10,799 nt of DNA from Spirogloea muscicola (lineage: Eukaryota; Streptophyta; Zygnematophyceae; Spirogloeales; Spirogloeaceae), in contig WELB01000429.1 of NCBI GenBank assembly GCA_009602725.1, positions 1 to 10,799 of the forward strand. Direction: 5' to 3'. Position numbers and translations under genes: made by a program. Below the pieces are notes generated by a model that saw only the letters and a program-made list of their open reading frames with translations, searched no databases and was not told where the DNA came from. Shown here one piece after another: positions 1 to 6,600 of the stretch (the stretch's first letter is position 1; the number at the start of each line of letters is the position of its first letter).

Positions 1-6
1 CGCCTT

Positions 7-37
7 CGCCGCCGCCGCCGCCGCCGCCGCGGCGGCG
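7..37. repeat. GCC/CGG trinucleotide microsatellite
   Basis: About eight uninterrupted GCC units run into GGCGGCG, so the tract ends as a small GC palindrome. It is a simple repeat at the window edge. The stretch from 38 to about 140 shows no gene. It holds only a degenerate match (gctcggccat, 76-85) to the gctcgcccat motif found in the 3'-end modules listed below. Confidence 0.85.
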
Positions 38-141
38 TGGCGCGGGCATAGGCGATCCGCGCGGGAAGAGCAAGTGCTCGGCCATGGAGAGTTTCCAGGA
101 GCCCAGTTTGTCTGACCCGAGGCTGCTTAAGCAGGGAGTTA

Positions 142-251
142 CTGAGCGCTTCGTAGCTGCTTAATTTCCTTCAATGCTTGTTTTCCCCCTCTCGTACTTT
201 CTTCCTTTTTTGGGCTGGCTTTTCCCGGCCCCTATCCTCAATGGGCGAGCC
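142..251 (+). mobile_element. RLE-LINE 3'-end fragment, plus orientation
   Basis: This is the only plus-strand copy of the 3'-end module in the left 2 kb. A pyrimidine-rich run (187-211) leads into the hairpin GGGCTGG (212-218) / CCGGCCC (225-231), one pair being a G-T wobble, and then the motif ATGGGCGAGC (241-250). The upstream stretch 150-190 resembles, by eye, the 3' UTR of the minus-strand remnant ending at 285. It is non-coding and is probably a 5'-truncated insertion or a non-autonomous relative. The left boundary is uncertain; the core from 187 is firmer. Confidence 0.6.
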
Positions 252-284
252 CTTCTCCCATAGAGAATAGGGGCTGGGAAAGAA
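252..284 (-). mobile_element. Truncated LINE 3'-end module
   Basis: Read on the minus strand this carries half of the hairpin (CCCAGCCCC) followed by a pyrimidine run and CTATGGGAGAAG, like the end of the type II modules at 1153-1222 and 2049-2100. It directly follows, with no spacer, the 3' end of the larger minus-strand remnant to its right, and it abuts the opposite-strand copy at 142-251. It is too short to assign to one insertion event with confidence. Confidence 0.45.
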
Positions 285-433
285 GAAGTGGCACTCCAAA
301 TGGGGGCAAGGGCTGTGATAAGCCAGCTCAAAAAGAATTGACAAGGGTTCGGAGGGGCCGACAAGCGTTTAGCAGCTACAGAGGGGCCTGAAGATGTCAT
401 GTCAGCACAGGGGGAGGATGGATCACTCAGTAG
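285..433 (-). repeat. 3' UTR of LINE remnant, type I hairpin end
   Basis: Minus-strand 3' untranslated region following the coding remnant at 423-656. The hairpin is GGGCTG (310-315) with its partner at 324-328, the last pair being imperfect. The next downstream motif on the minus strand is CCCCCATTTGGAGTGCC. The block 300-433 aligns by eye with 679-797: both share the hairpin, a TTGTCAATTCTTTT tract and the ending around TGAGTG(A/G)TCCATCCTCC. This repeated unit is therefore a family 3' UTR and not unique DNA. There is no poly(A) at its end. Confidence 0.65.
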
Positions 434-656
434 TGGGAAAGGCAGAGGGGAGTTGCGTGGTGCGCACTGGATGAGAGGGAGACCAGATAGCGCCAATGCT
501 CTGTTCCGGCAAACACGCTAGTGCAAAGGAGGAAGAAGCCCTTCTGCCACCAACTAGAGCTCGCCCAGCATTCTGGTGCAAAGCATTAGCCTGAGCACGC
601 TGCAAACAGGCCGAAACTCGTCGTCGCAAGAACGACAGATATGCAGCTGGCAAGCT
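423..656 (-). pseudogene. C-terminal coding remnant of an RLE-LINE (diverged subfamily)
   Basis: The minus-strand reading contains RRRVSACLQRAQANALHQ and then NAGRALVGGRRASSS. The same place in element A reads RMRLSMSLQRSQALALHR, so this is the extreme C-terminal tail of an RLE-type LINE protein, well past the endonuclease. Nothing upstream of that tail survives: the copy is 5'-truncated at about 656, where the 3' end of the next minus-strand remnant begins. The frame closes with TGA at 423-425, and a 3' UTR follows. It has no catalytic residues and is a dead 3' fragment, clearly more diverged from A than B is. Confidence 0.6.
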
Positions 657-660
657 GCAT

Positions 661-797
661 AAGAGGAGTGGCTCTCCCAATGGGAGCAAGGGCTGTGAAA
701 AGCCAGCCCGAAAAGAATTGACAAAGGTTTGAAGGGGCCAGATGCGGAGGGCCTAAAGCGCTATGTCAGAACGGGTGGAGGATGGACCACTCAGTAA
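661..797 (-). repeat. 3' UTR of LINE remnant, type I hairpin end
   Basis: Second copy of the type I 3' UTR, on the minus strand and downstream of the coding remnant 766-1147, which it overlaps slightly. Here the hairpin is perfect: GGGCTG (690-695) pairs with CAGCCC (704-709) around an 8-nt loop. The end motif is CCCATTGGGAGAGCCACT. The 3' end abuts the 5'-truncated start of the remnant at 423-656, so the two copies sit head to tail. Confidence 0.68.
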
Positions 798-1147
798 CGA
801 CGAGTGAGGAGCCTCGAACCCGACACACTAGCTGCCGGTAAACAATCGCCTTGCAAAAGCCAGAGGCTGCAGCGAGAGCACGGCCAGCACGCAGATGCAA
901 GCCGTGTGCCATGGACCGCTGAAGGGAGACTGACAAATGCATGCGATAGACCTGGGCCCATGAGCTCGAGGCCTTGAAGTCAGCCGGCTCACCGCGCCTG
1001 CGGGACACAGCGCGCCGCGCAAGCTTGGCCAGCAGGTCGAGCCACTGGGACCCCGGAGCCCCATGTACATCCACGGCCAGGGGTACGAACTCGTCCCCAG
1101 CCGGGTGATCAGCGTGTTTGGCCACGTTGCAGTGAGCGGCTTTCGCC
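766..1147 (-). pseudogene. C-terminal coding remnant of an RLE-LINE (diverged subfamily)
   Basis: The minus-strand frame carries KHADHPAGDEFVPLAVDVHG, matching KYKDHPAGDTFYPLAMDIHG of element A just after the endonuclease. Further on, VYRMHLSVSLQRS matches CYRMRLSMSLQRS, and RAGRALAAASG follows. The order and spacing are those of the C-terminal end of the element A protein (about residues 1224-1330). The spacer between the two motifs is strongly diverged, so this is a different, older subfamily. It is 5'-truncated near 1147, where another 3'-end module begins, and ends with TGA at 766-768. No zinc finger, polymerase or endonuclease core remains. Confidence 0.78.
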
Positions 1148-1152
1148 AAGGA

Positions 1153-1222
1153 GGAAGGGCTCGCCCATAGAAGAAAGTGCTCGCCCATAGAGAAGAGGGG
1201 CTGGCAAAGCCAGCCCAAAGAG
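1153..1222 (-). repeat. LINE 3'-end module, type II hairpin
   Basis: Perfect 8-bp stem GGGCTGGC (1198-1205) / GCCAGCCC (1209-1216) with an AAA loop. On the minus strand a C/T-rich stretch and ATGGGCGAGC follow. The ATGGGCGAGC part occurs twice (1159-1168 and 1179-1188 as gctcgcccat), a local 20-bp duplication at the 3' end. The module ends within a few bases of the 5'-truncated start of the coding remnant 766-1147. It is non-coding and probably the 3' end of a truncated copy whose body is not recognisable. Confidence 0.65.
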
Positions 1223-1430
1223 AGAAGGCGCGCGGGGCGCATGAATTGAAAGGGAGGCCAATTCAAGCCAATACATTGTTCAGGCAGAGTCGAGTGCAGA
1301 CTATACAATGCTACATAATACGGAGACCTAATCTAAGGTACCTAAGATGACATTAGTACCCACGGGTGAGCACAAACAAATCTGACAAGCTAACTTGGGG
1401 AGCTGGAGCGCCGCCACGAAGAGAATGGAC
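1223..1430. other. Unassigned, AT-richer spacer
   Basis: I see no gene, RNA or clear repeat here. The base composition is visibly less GC-rich than the rest of the window (for example 1290-1390). It may be original host DNA, or the body of a degraded minus-strand insert whose 3' end is the module at 1153-1222. Neither reading can be settled from this sequence alone. Confidence 0.4.
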
Positions 1431-1515
1431 AAGTGCTCGCCCATAGAGGATAGGTGGGTTGGAAAAGGCCAGCCCAGAAAAGAGTGAACAAAGTGCGAGA
1501 AGGGGCCAGGGGAAG
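1431..1515 (-). repeat. LINE 3'-end module, type II hairpin
   Basis: Stem GGGTTGG (1456-1462) / CCAGCCC (1469-1475) with one G-T wobble. It is preceded on the minus strand by CTGGCCCCTTCTCGCAC and followed by ATGGGCGAGC (gctcgcccat, 1435-1444). The leading GGCCCCTTC and the TTTGTTCACTCTTTT run parallel the 3' UTRs at 285-433 and 661-797, which ties the type I and type II ends to one family. It is non-coding. Confidence 0.62.
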
Positions 1516-1552
1516 CACCAAGGAGAGCAAGCACAAGGAGAAGCTAAAGTAT

Positions 1553-1682
1553 GCGGCTGCTGATATGAAAGAATCGGCTGTGAAATGCCAGCCAGATGCA
1601 TACAGGTGTTCATGACGGAGCCAAAGGCTAGGCAGACAGGGCGCCCTCGATACCCCCGTGCCAGCAGTAGGAAGCAGATGAT
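1553..1682 (-). mobile_element. 5'-truncated copy of element A's 3' UTR
   Basis: Nearly identical, on the minus strand, to the last ~130 bases of element A (about 7283-7411), with a 1-bp difference near 1674 and a few substitutions. It starts just 3' of the coding region and ends at exactly the same terminal bases (TCAGCAGCCGC) as element A and the copy at 2720-3011. The terminal hairpin is GGCTG (1576-1580) / CAGCC (1589-1593). No poly(A) follows. Severe 5' truncation with an exact 3' end is typical of target-primed reverse transcription. Confidence 0.85.
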
Positions 1683-1845
1683 GTCATGCCCGTGCGCGTA
1701 GCGTCGTCGTAGCGGCGGCTAGAGGGCAGTTGGGCGGAACCGAGCAGGGCTAACCCTGGTCGGATATCTCAGGTAGGAAGGTGATACTGTATAGGGAACC
1801 TCAGCGGGGGTAACCCATGAGGTGACTCGCTGGGTAGAAGAAGAA
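1683..1845. other. Unassigned spacer
   Basis: Unique within the window and GC-rich. Short open frames exist on both strands, but none shows a recognisable motif, and they run into the repeat modules on either side. No RNA gene was recognised. Confidence 0.4.
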
Positions 1846-1942
1846 GTGGTACAGTACTCCCAATGGGGGCAAGGGCTGCGAAAAGAGAAAAGCGCGGCCG
1901 AAATGACTGGTGGCTGCGAAAAGCCAGCCCAAAAGAGGGTGC
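1846..1942 (-). repeat. LINE 3'-end module, type I with internal duplication
   Basis: The hairpin GGCTG (1912-1916) / CAGCC (1925-1929) is followed on the minus strand by a second TTTTCGCAGCC-like unit and then CCCTTGCCCCCATTGGG and CCACTTCTTCT, the type I ending. The unit containing the right arm of the hairpin is present twice (near 1878 and 1921), so this copy has a small internal duplication or is a composite of two overlapping insertions. It is non-coding. Confidence 0.55.
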
Positions 1943-2048
1943 AACCCATAGGGCGGGCCGGAGAGCCCCGGGGCGCCGGAGCCAAGTCCCTGTACCTACT
2001 GCCTTGACCACCCCCTCGCGGGGTGGGATCTTCAGAGATCGGAAGAAG

Positions 2049-2100
2049 GCTCGCCCATAAAGAAAGAGGGGCTGGCAAAGCCAGCCCAAAAAGAATGGAC
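2049..2100 (-). repeat. LINE 3'-end module, type II hairpin
   Basis: Perfect stem GGGCTGGC (2069-2076) / GCCAGCCC (2080-2087) with an AAA loop, flanked by GCTCGCCCAT (2049-2058) and by AAAAAGAATGGAC (2088-2100). This is the cleanest type II copy and nearly identical in its core to 1184-1222. It may be the 3' end of the minus-strand element whose coding fragment lies at 2523-2719, with 2101-2522 as its longer 3' UTR. That link is inference. Confidence 0.65.
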
Positions 2101-2522
2101 AGCGCGGAGGGCGCAGAGAGGCCATCTCTCCACCAGTTCCTCGGTGGAAAAAGACCCTAGCGCCGCCGCCGCCGCAGCCGCCGTCAGGGGTTTGCGAGGG
2201 CTTGGCAGCCGCGCAGGGTAGGCACTCCAGGCCAGGTTGGCCAGAGGGCCGAAGCGGGAGAGATCCCCCGGCGGGGGTGACCACGCAGCGGCGCAGGAGG
2301 CGCACGCGAGAGAGAGGGAGACAAGGAGAGAGCGTGAGATCCGTCTTGGTGACTTGTGGTGTGGTGACTCTTCTGCCACATCCTATGCATGTCTGCTCGC
2401 TTGTGAGTGAGGCCATGCAGGGCAGGCTGCTGCTAGCCAAGCAGAGTCCTGGCCTGTAGGCGGAGCTTCAGGTGTGGCACTTCGACGCGGATTGGGCGCT
2501 ATACGGGCAGGCACGACAATGA
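2101..2522 (-). other. Unassigned GC-rich stretch with a minus-strand open frame
   Basis: Contains a short GCC-rich tract (about 2160-2185) and a purine-rich GAGA tract (about 2306-2336). On the minus strand a frame is open from about 2440 through the module at 2049-2100. Near its start it encodes a Cys-x2-Cys pair (TCIGCGRRV) and later further cysteines, but I recognise no family, and the frame runs through repeat DNA. It could be a diverged 3' UTR of the element fragment at 2523-2719, or part of whatever DNA that fragment joined. No function is claimed. Confidence 0.35.
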
Positions 2523-2719
2523 GCTGAGGGGAGGAAGAGCAACCCCGCTGCGCAGGCCAGAAGGCTGCTGCACGGGCGCGACCAGCCCGGCGATGCAAAG
2601 CAATCGCCTGGGACCGCTGTAGGCACATAGATAATCGCATTCGGTAGCAGGAAACAAGACCCAAAGGCACCGAGCCAACGGGAAGGGCTGCACCCTGTTC
2701 CCGGCGCCGCTGGTCAGCT
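2523..2719 (-). pseudogene. LINE C-terminal fragment (3' part of a split older copy)
   Basis: On the minus strand this matches element A from about 7088 to 7283. The encoded peptide contains PLGLVSCYRMRLSMCLQRSQ, the C-terminal tail of the LINE protein. The match stops abruptly inside the last codons (at CTCAGCTCAT), after which the sequence is unrelated to A's 3' UTR. It is the continuation of the fragment at 3038-3282, interrupted by the plus-strand insertion 2720-3037. Substitutions relative to A are shared with 2720-3011 and 3038-3282, so all belong to one subfamily distinct from A and B. Confidence 0.8.
2682..2719 (+). repeat. Left target-site duplication (38 bp, imperfect)
   Basis: Direct repeat partner of 3038-3075, with 35 of 38 positions identical. 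It lies inside LINE sequence (element A coordinates about 7088-7125, reversed) on both sides of a plus-strand LINE fragment. That is what a staggered cut followed by target-primed insertion would leave. Three substitutions suggest the event is not very recent. Confidence 0.75.
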
Positions 2720-3037
2720 CCCGGTGGCTCGGTGCCTTTGGGTCTTGTTTCCTGCTACTGAATGCGTTTATCTATGTGCCTACAGCGGTCCCAGGCGATT
2801 GCTTTGCATCGCCGGGCTGGTCGCGCCGCCCTTGCAGCAGCCTCTGGCTTGCGCAGCGGGGTTGCTCTTCCTCCCCTCAGCTCATCTGACTTCCTACTGC
2901 TGACACGGGGGTATTGAGGGCGCCCTGTCTGCCTAGCCTTTGGCTCCGCCATGAACACCTGTATGCATCTGGCTGGCATTTTACAGCCGATTCTTTAATA
3001 TCAGCAGCCGCAAAATAACAAAATAGAGATTAAAAGT
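2720..3037 (+). mobile_element. 5'-truncated LINE insertion with intact 3' end
   Basis: Matches element A from about 7124 to 7411: the final part of the coding region (stop at the position corresponding to 7301), the 3' UTR and the terminal hairpin GGCTG (2971-2975) / CAGCC (2984-2988), ending at TCAGCAGCCGC (3001-3011). A 26-bp A-rich tail (3012-3037, not pure poly-A) follows, and then the right copy of a 38-bp direct repeat. It has inserted in opposite orientation into an older fragment of the same subfamily, so its coding part forms a long inverted repeat with 2523-2681. Confidence 0.82.
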
Positions 3038-3075
3038 GAAGGGCTGCACCCTGTTCACGGCGACGCTGGACAGCT
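3038..3075 (+). repeat. Right target-site duplication (38 bp, imperfect)
   Basis: Partner of 2682-2719. It begins directly after the A-rich tail of the insertion and continues without a break into the older minus-strand LINE fragment, as expected for a duplicated target. Confidence 0.75.
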
Positions 3076-3168
3076 TGAGAGGCCAGCAGCGAAAGTAACG
3101 AGGGCCACCGACCCCCGTAACACCCATGGATGTCCATGGCCAGGGGTAAAAGGTATCACCCGCCGGGT

Positions 3169-3282
3169 GGTCCTTGTACTTGTGCAGCTTCTTCTGGTCA
3201 GCCACCTTCACAGCATAGCCGGTCTCAGAAGGTCCTTGTACTTGTGCAGCTTCTTCTGGTCGGCCACCTTCACAGCATAGCC
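3169..3282 (-). repeat. 62-bp-period tandem duplication at a LINE 5' truncation
   Basis: The unit 3169-3230 is repeated at 3231-3282 (52 bp of the second unit present, with one or two differences). On the minus strand the copy reads element A coordinates 6941-6992 and then jumps back to 6931. A four-base match (GACC) lies at the jump. It is consistent with reverse-transcriptase slippage or template re-entry at the 5' end of cDNA synthesis. Confidence 0.75.
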
Positions 3283-3289
3283 TCATAGC

Positions 3290-3635
3290 ATGGCCTCTTT
3301 TGACCGACCCAACGGCTCCCTAGCTCGCCGCCGGCGCCGCCGCCCCCCCGGGCGCTGCGGCGCCTTGCCAACCCCCCGGGGCGCTCGAGCGCCTGAGCGC
3401 CGCCGGGCGCGCATGCCGCCGCCTGCCAAGGCACGGCGCGCACCTGCGCTGCGCGCTCCTCGGAGCTCGCCGCGCACAGTGCCGCCCGCAGCGCGGCCCC
3501 CAGCTGGCGGGGTCCCTCATGCCACGCCGTGCGCCGCGGCGGCCACGGCGGTGGCGAGGGAGGATACGGCACCTAGGCAGCTTGCACAGCCTCGTGCGGG
3601 GGACATGGGTCCGGCTGCCCAGCCCACAAGCTGGC
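3290..3635 (+). other. A-specific GC-rich N-terminal extension
   Basis: Codes for residues 1-115 of the element A frame, dominated by Arg, Ala and Pro, with no domain I recognise. The opposite strand is also open in more than one frame, which very GC-rich DNA often gives by chance. Element B shows no match to this block; its homology begins at 7586 (A 3636). It may be the true 5' end of the element, an acquired 5' segment, or host DNA fused by a 5'-truncated insertion. Confidence 0.5.
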
Positions 3636-6600
3636 GCGGCCGGCTGCGATCAAACCCTCGGCTCACTTGTGCCGGGGAGGCAACCGCACTGGCGGCCATT
3701 GCGAGAGCAGTGCACCGGAGCTCCAGGAGCTGCTGCGCTACGCGCTCATCCCAGGCCCCACCAGGCCCAGGGATGGACGAGACGGCTGTCCCAACCACGG
3801 CCCCAACATCATCCGAGATTGCCATGGAGGAGGACAACATGGAGAGGGGCACAGGACCCCCTCCCCCAGTATCCTCTCCCACTGCTTCTCATGCTGCTCT
3901 ACTCACGGGCTTCGAGCCCCACCCACAACCAACGCCGTGCACCTCTCCCGCGTCTGCAGGGCAGGCGGCTTCCGCAAACCCCCCTGCATCTTGGAGGGGA
4001 GGTCGCCGCAGCGGAGGAGCCAGGCGGCGCTTGGAAGTGGTTGTCGCCATGGGTTCGGCGAGTGGTGGCAGTGGCGCTGGTGATGCTGACGGGCCCGTGG
4101 CTGGCGATGCCGCTGTATCAGCTGCACCTGGGGAAGGGGAGCAGGGCCAAGAGGACCTCCGGCCCCCTGCGGAGGCAACCTCTTGCCCGCCTGTTGAGCT
4201 CCGCTGCCGGCTCTGCCGGCGGCGATGTGCCAACAAGGTGGGTTTGAGCTCGCACGAGCGGGCCTGCGTGCGTTTGGCTAACAGAGAGGCGCAGCAGGCA
4301 GAGGCATCCGCCACCGCTCGGGCTCGCAGAGCCCCTACAAGAGGGGCGATGCCACCACCACCACCAGGGCCTACGGCAGAACACTGGCGGTGGGCGGAGA
4401 GCGTGGACGTCTCCGAGATCCTGCGGACGACCAACGCGCAGCTCCTACGACACATCCCGTATTGGGCCCGGCCCCACATACGGAGAGCCCTTCGGCCCCT
4501 CCTGACACGTCTGGCTCGTGACAGCGAGGATGAGGCTGCATGGGCTGTGTTTGTGTTGTTTCCGCGACTCTTGCTTGGTCGCCTGCCGCAGGGGAAGGCA
4601 GGTCGCACGGAGCTGCTGTTGCGCCTCCACCTGTTTGAAGGTGGAGAGTGGCAGCTGCTACTTGCAAAGCACCAAGCGGCTGCGCAACTTGCGCAAGCCA
4701 ACTATCGGCCCACCACGTCGGAATCCGATATTAAGGAGGCGGGCAAACGACGTGCCATCCGATATGGGCGAGCCGGCGACCTTGGCAGGGCTGCCCAAGC
4801 CTTGGAGCCCTCAACACCAGCACCGCATGATGCGGCAACCTTGGCCGCACTCGAGCAGCTCCATCCTTCGGCCCCGCGAAGATTAGATACATGGATGGAG
4901 AGCTTCATGCCTGCTGAACCGGTGGACCTGGACCCGGCTGTCTTCCGTCGGGCGATTGTGAGTAGCCGCAAGGCAGTCGCCGGGGGTCCATCTGGCATGC
5001 TCTTTGAGCACTTGCGGGAGTTATATGGGGAGGAGGACTCGGAGGATTTCGATCTGTTGCATAGGGTCGCGCAACATGTTGCGCGTGGGCACCTCACCCA
5101 TCGTGTAGGCGCAGTCCTCTGCACAAGCAATCTCATTGCTTTGCAGAAGGACAACGGCGGAGTGCGTCCTATCTCGATGGGGGAGGTTCTGGCGCGCCTT
5201 GTGGGGCGCACCCTAATCATGCAGATCCAGGACGATGCCCAGGCGCACTTCCATCCCCACCAGTTTGGGGCTGGGATGCGTGCTGGCGCTGAGACCCTGG
5301 TGCACGGGGTACGAGCGGCACTGGATGTAAACCCCCATTGGCTGGCCCTGAGCGTGGACGTACAGAACGCCTTCAACTCCGTGGATCGGCAGGTTATCGC
5401 CGAGGAGCTAAGGCAGTACTTTCCCACCCTCCTCCCTCACTTCCGCTGCATGTATGGCTCGCCATCTGCATTGTTGTGGGGGGCAGGGACTTCTTTGGCT
5501 GTTTTGCAGTCAAAGACGGGGACACGTCAAGGTGATCCCATGGGTGGTTTTCTCTTTGCTCTGGCGCATCACCGTGCTTTGCGCAACACGGCGAGCGCTC
5601 ACCCTGGCGTTCTCCTCCCGAGTTACGCGGATGATACTACGCTCCTCGGCCCCCCAGAGGAGGTGCTGCGAGCTTTTGGCACGCTTCAGCACCAGCTCCG
5701 GCTCATCGGGCTTGGGATAAGTACTGCCAAGTGCTCTGCCTGGTCCCCCAATGGCATCCCTCTTTCCCTCCTTCCCTCGTTGCCTACATCTTGTCAGACA
5801 CCAGAGGGCGGTTTGAAGATCTTGGGAGTGCCTGTAGGGGACCCGTCTTTCTCGGAGGGTGCTGTCCTTGCTCGTCTCCAAGGATATATGCAGGTCCTGC
5901 CAGAGCTCCCCACCCTCGGGGACTCTCAGTTGGCAGTGGCCATTTTGACCAGGAGTGTGGCACAGCGGCCGTGTTACCTCTTAAGAACGGTCCCACCTTC
6001 GGTTACCATGGATGAGGTCTATGCATCCATAGATGTCAGGCTCCAACGATGCCTAGCTGACATGATTGCTCACCCACTTCTAGAGCAGTCCCCAGCAGCA
6101 CTGGTGCAATGTACGCTGCCCATCCGTCTCGGTGGGCTTGGTTGTCGCCCCTTGGTCCGCTTGTGCAGACCAGCGTACCTTGGCTGCTGGGCCCAGGTGG
6201 CTTCGTCCATATCTGGACGATTCCTCCTTGGGCAACAACGTGTGTTGGCGCCTCACATCAGTACCGTGGTTCAGGGGAGTCTGCCTTTCCAAGTGACTCT
6301 CAAAGCATGCCAACAGGACCTCTTTGCCGCATACCCGCCTCTGGTAAATGAGCCTGTTAGTTTTGCTGCCTGGGCTGACGTTTCTGATGTCAAGGCTCAA
6401 TCGCGGTTTACCCGTGCTGCAGACGAGCAACCACTGGAGCATCTCCGGAGTCTCCTCCAAGGAGATGCTCGAGGCCAGGCTCGGCTCCTATCTGTTTCGT
6501 CTCTGGGAGCGTCTGAGTGGCTCCGCGCTTTGCCTTTGCATGCGGGCTTGCGGATGGAGAATGCTTTGTTTTGCGATGCTATGCGCCGCCGTCTTGGCTT

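Larger units (their letters stand above)
3038..3282 (-). pseudogene. LINE C-terminal fragment (5' part of a split older copy)
   Basis: On the minus strand this encodes ETGYAVKVADQKKLHKYKDH and then PAGDTFYPW, matching residues about 1216-1243 of element A: the last conserved lysine-rich motif of the RLE endonuclease and the segment after it. It continues to A coordinate about 7125 and then resumes at 2719-2523 across the insertion. A 1-bp loss (CCCTGG for CCCCTGG) shifts the frame after PAGDTFYP. The 5' end is a truncation combined with a 62-bp tandem duplication. It abuts the start of the element A reading frame by 7 bp. Confidence 0.82.

Noticed and set aside
330-360. RNA polymerase III B-box-like sequence (GGTTCGGAGG), suggesting a tRNA-derived SINE
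   Set aside because: There is no matching A box at the right distance, and it lies in the LINE 3' UTR in the opposite sense. The second copy (GGTTTGAAGG) is a worse match.
161-2440. Recurring minus-strand peptides such as FLGWLCQPLF in several frames
   Set aside because: They are translations of the non-coding 3' hairpin modules in varying frames, not a protein family.
2523-3011. Classic twin-priming inversion
   Set aside because: The inverted and direct parts overlap by about 160 bp of element sequence, and a 38-bp direct repeat with continuation into 3076-3282 fits insertion into a sibling copy better. A complex variant is kept open in the findings.
3270-3572. Minus-strand gene opposite the element A N-terminus
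   Set aside because: It is low-complexity Ala/Arg/Gly reading of GC-rich DNA, open in several frames, with no recognisable motif.
3889-5427. Long minus-strand open frames (270 and 241 codons) opposite element A
   Set aside because: They are antisense to the well-supported polyprotein, recur in element B only where it is similar, show no domain motifs, and are expected in GC-rich coding DNA.
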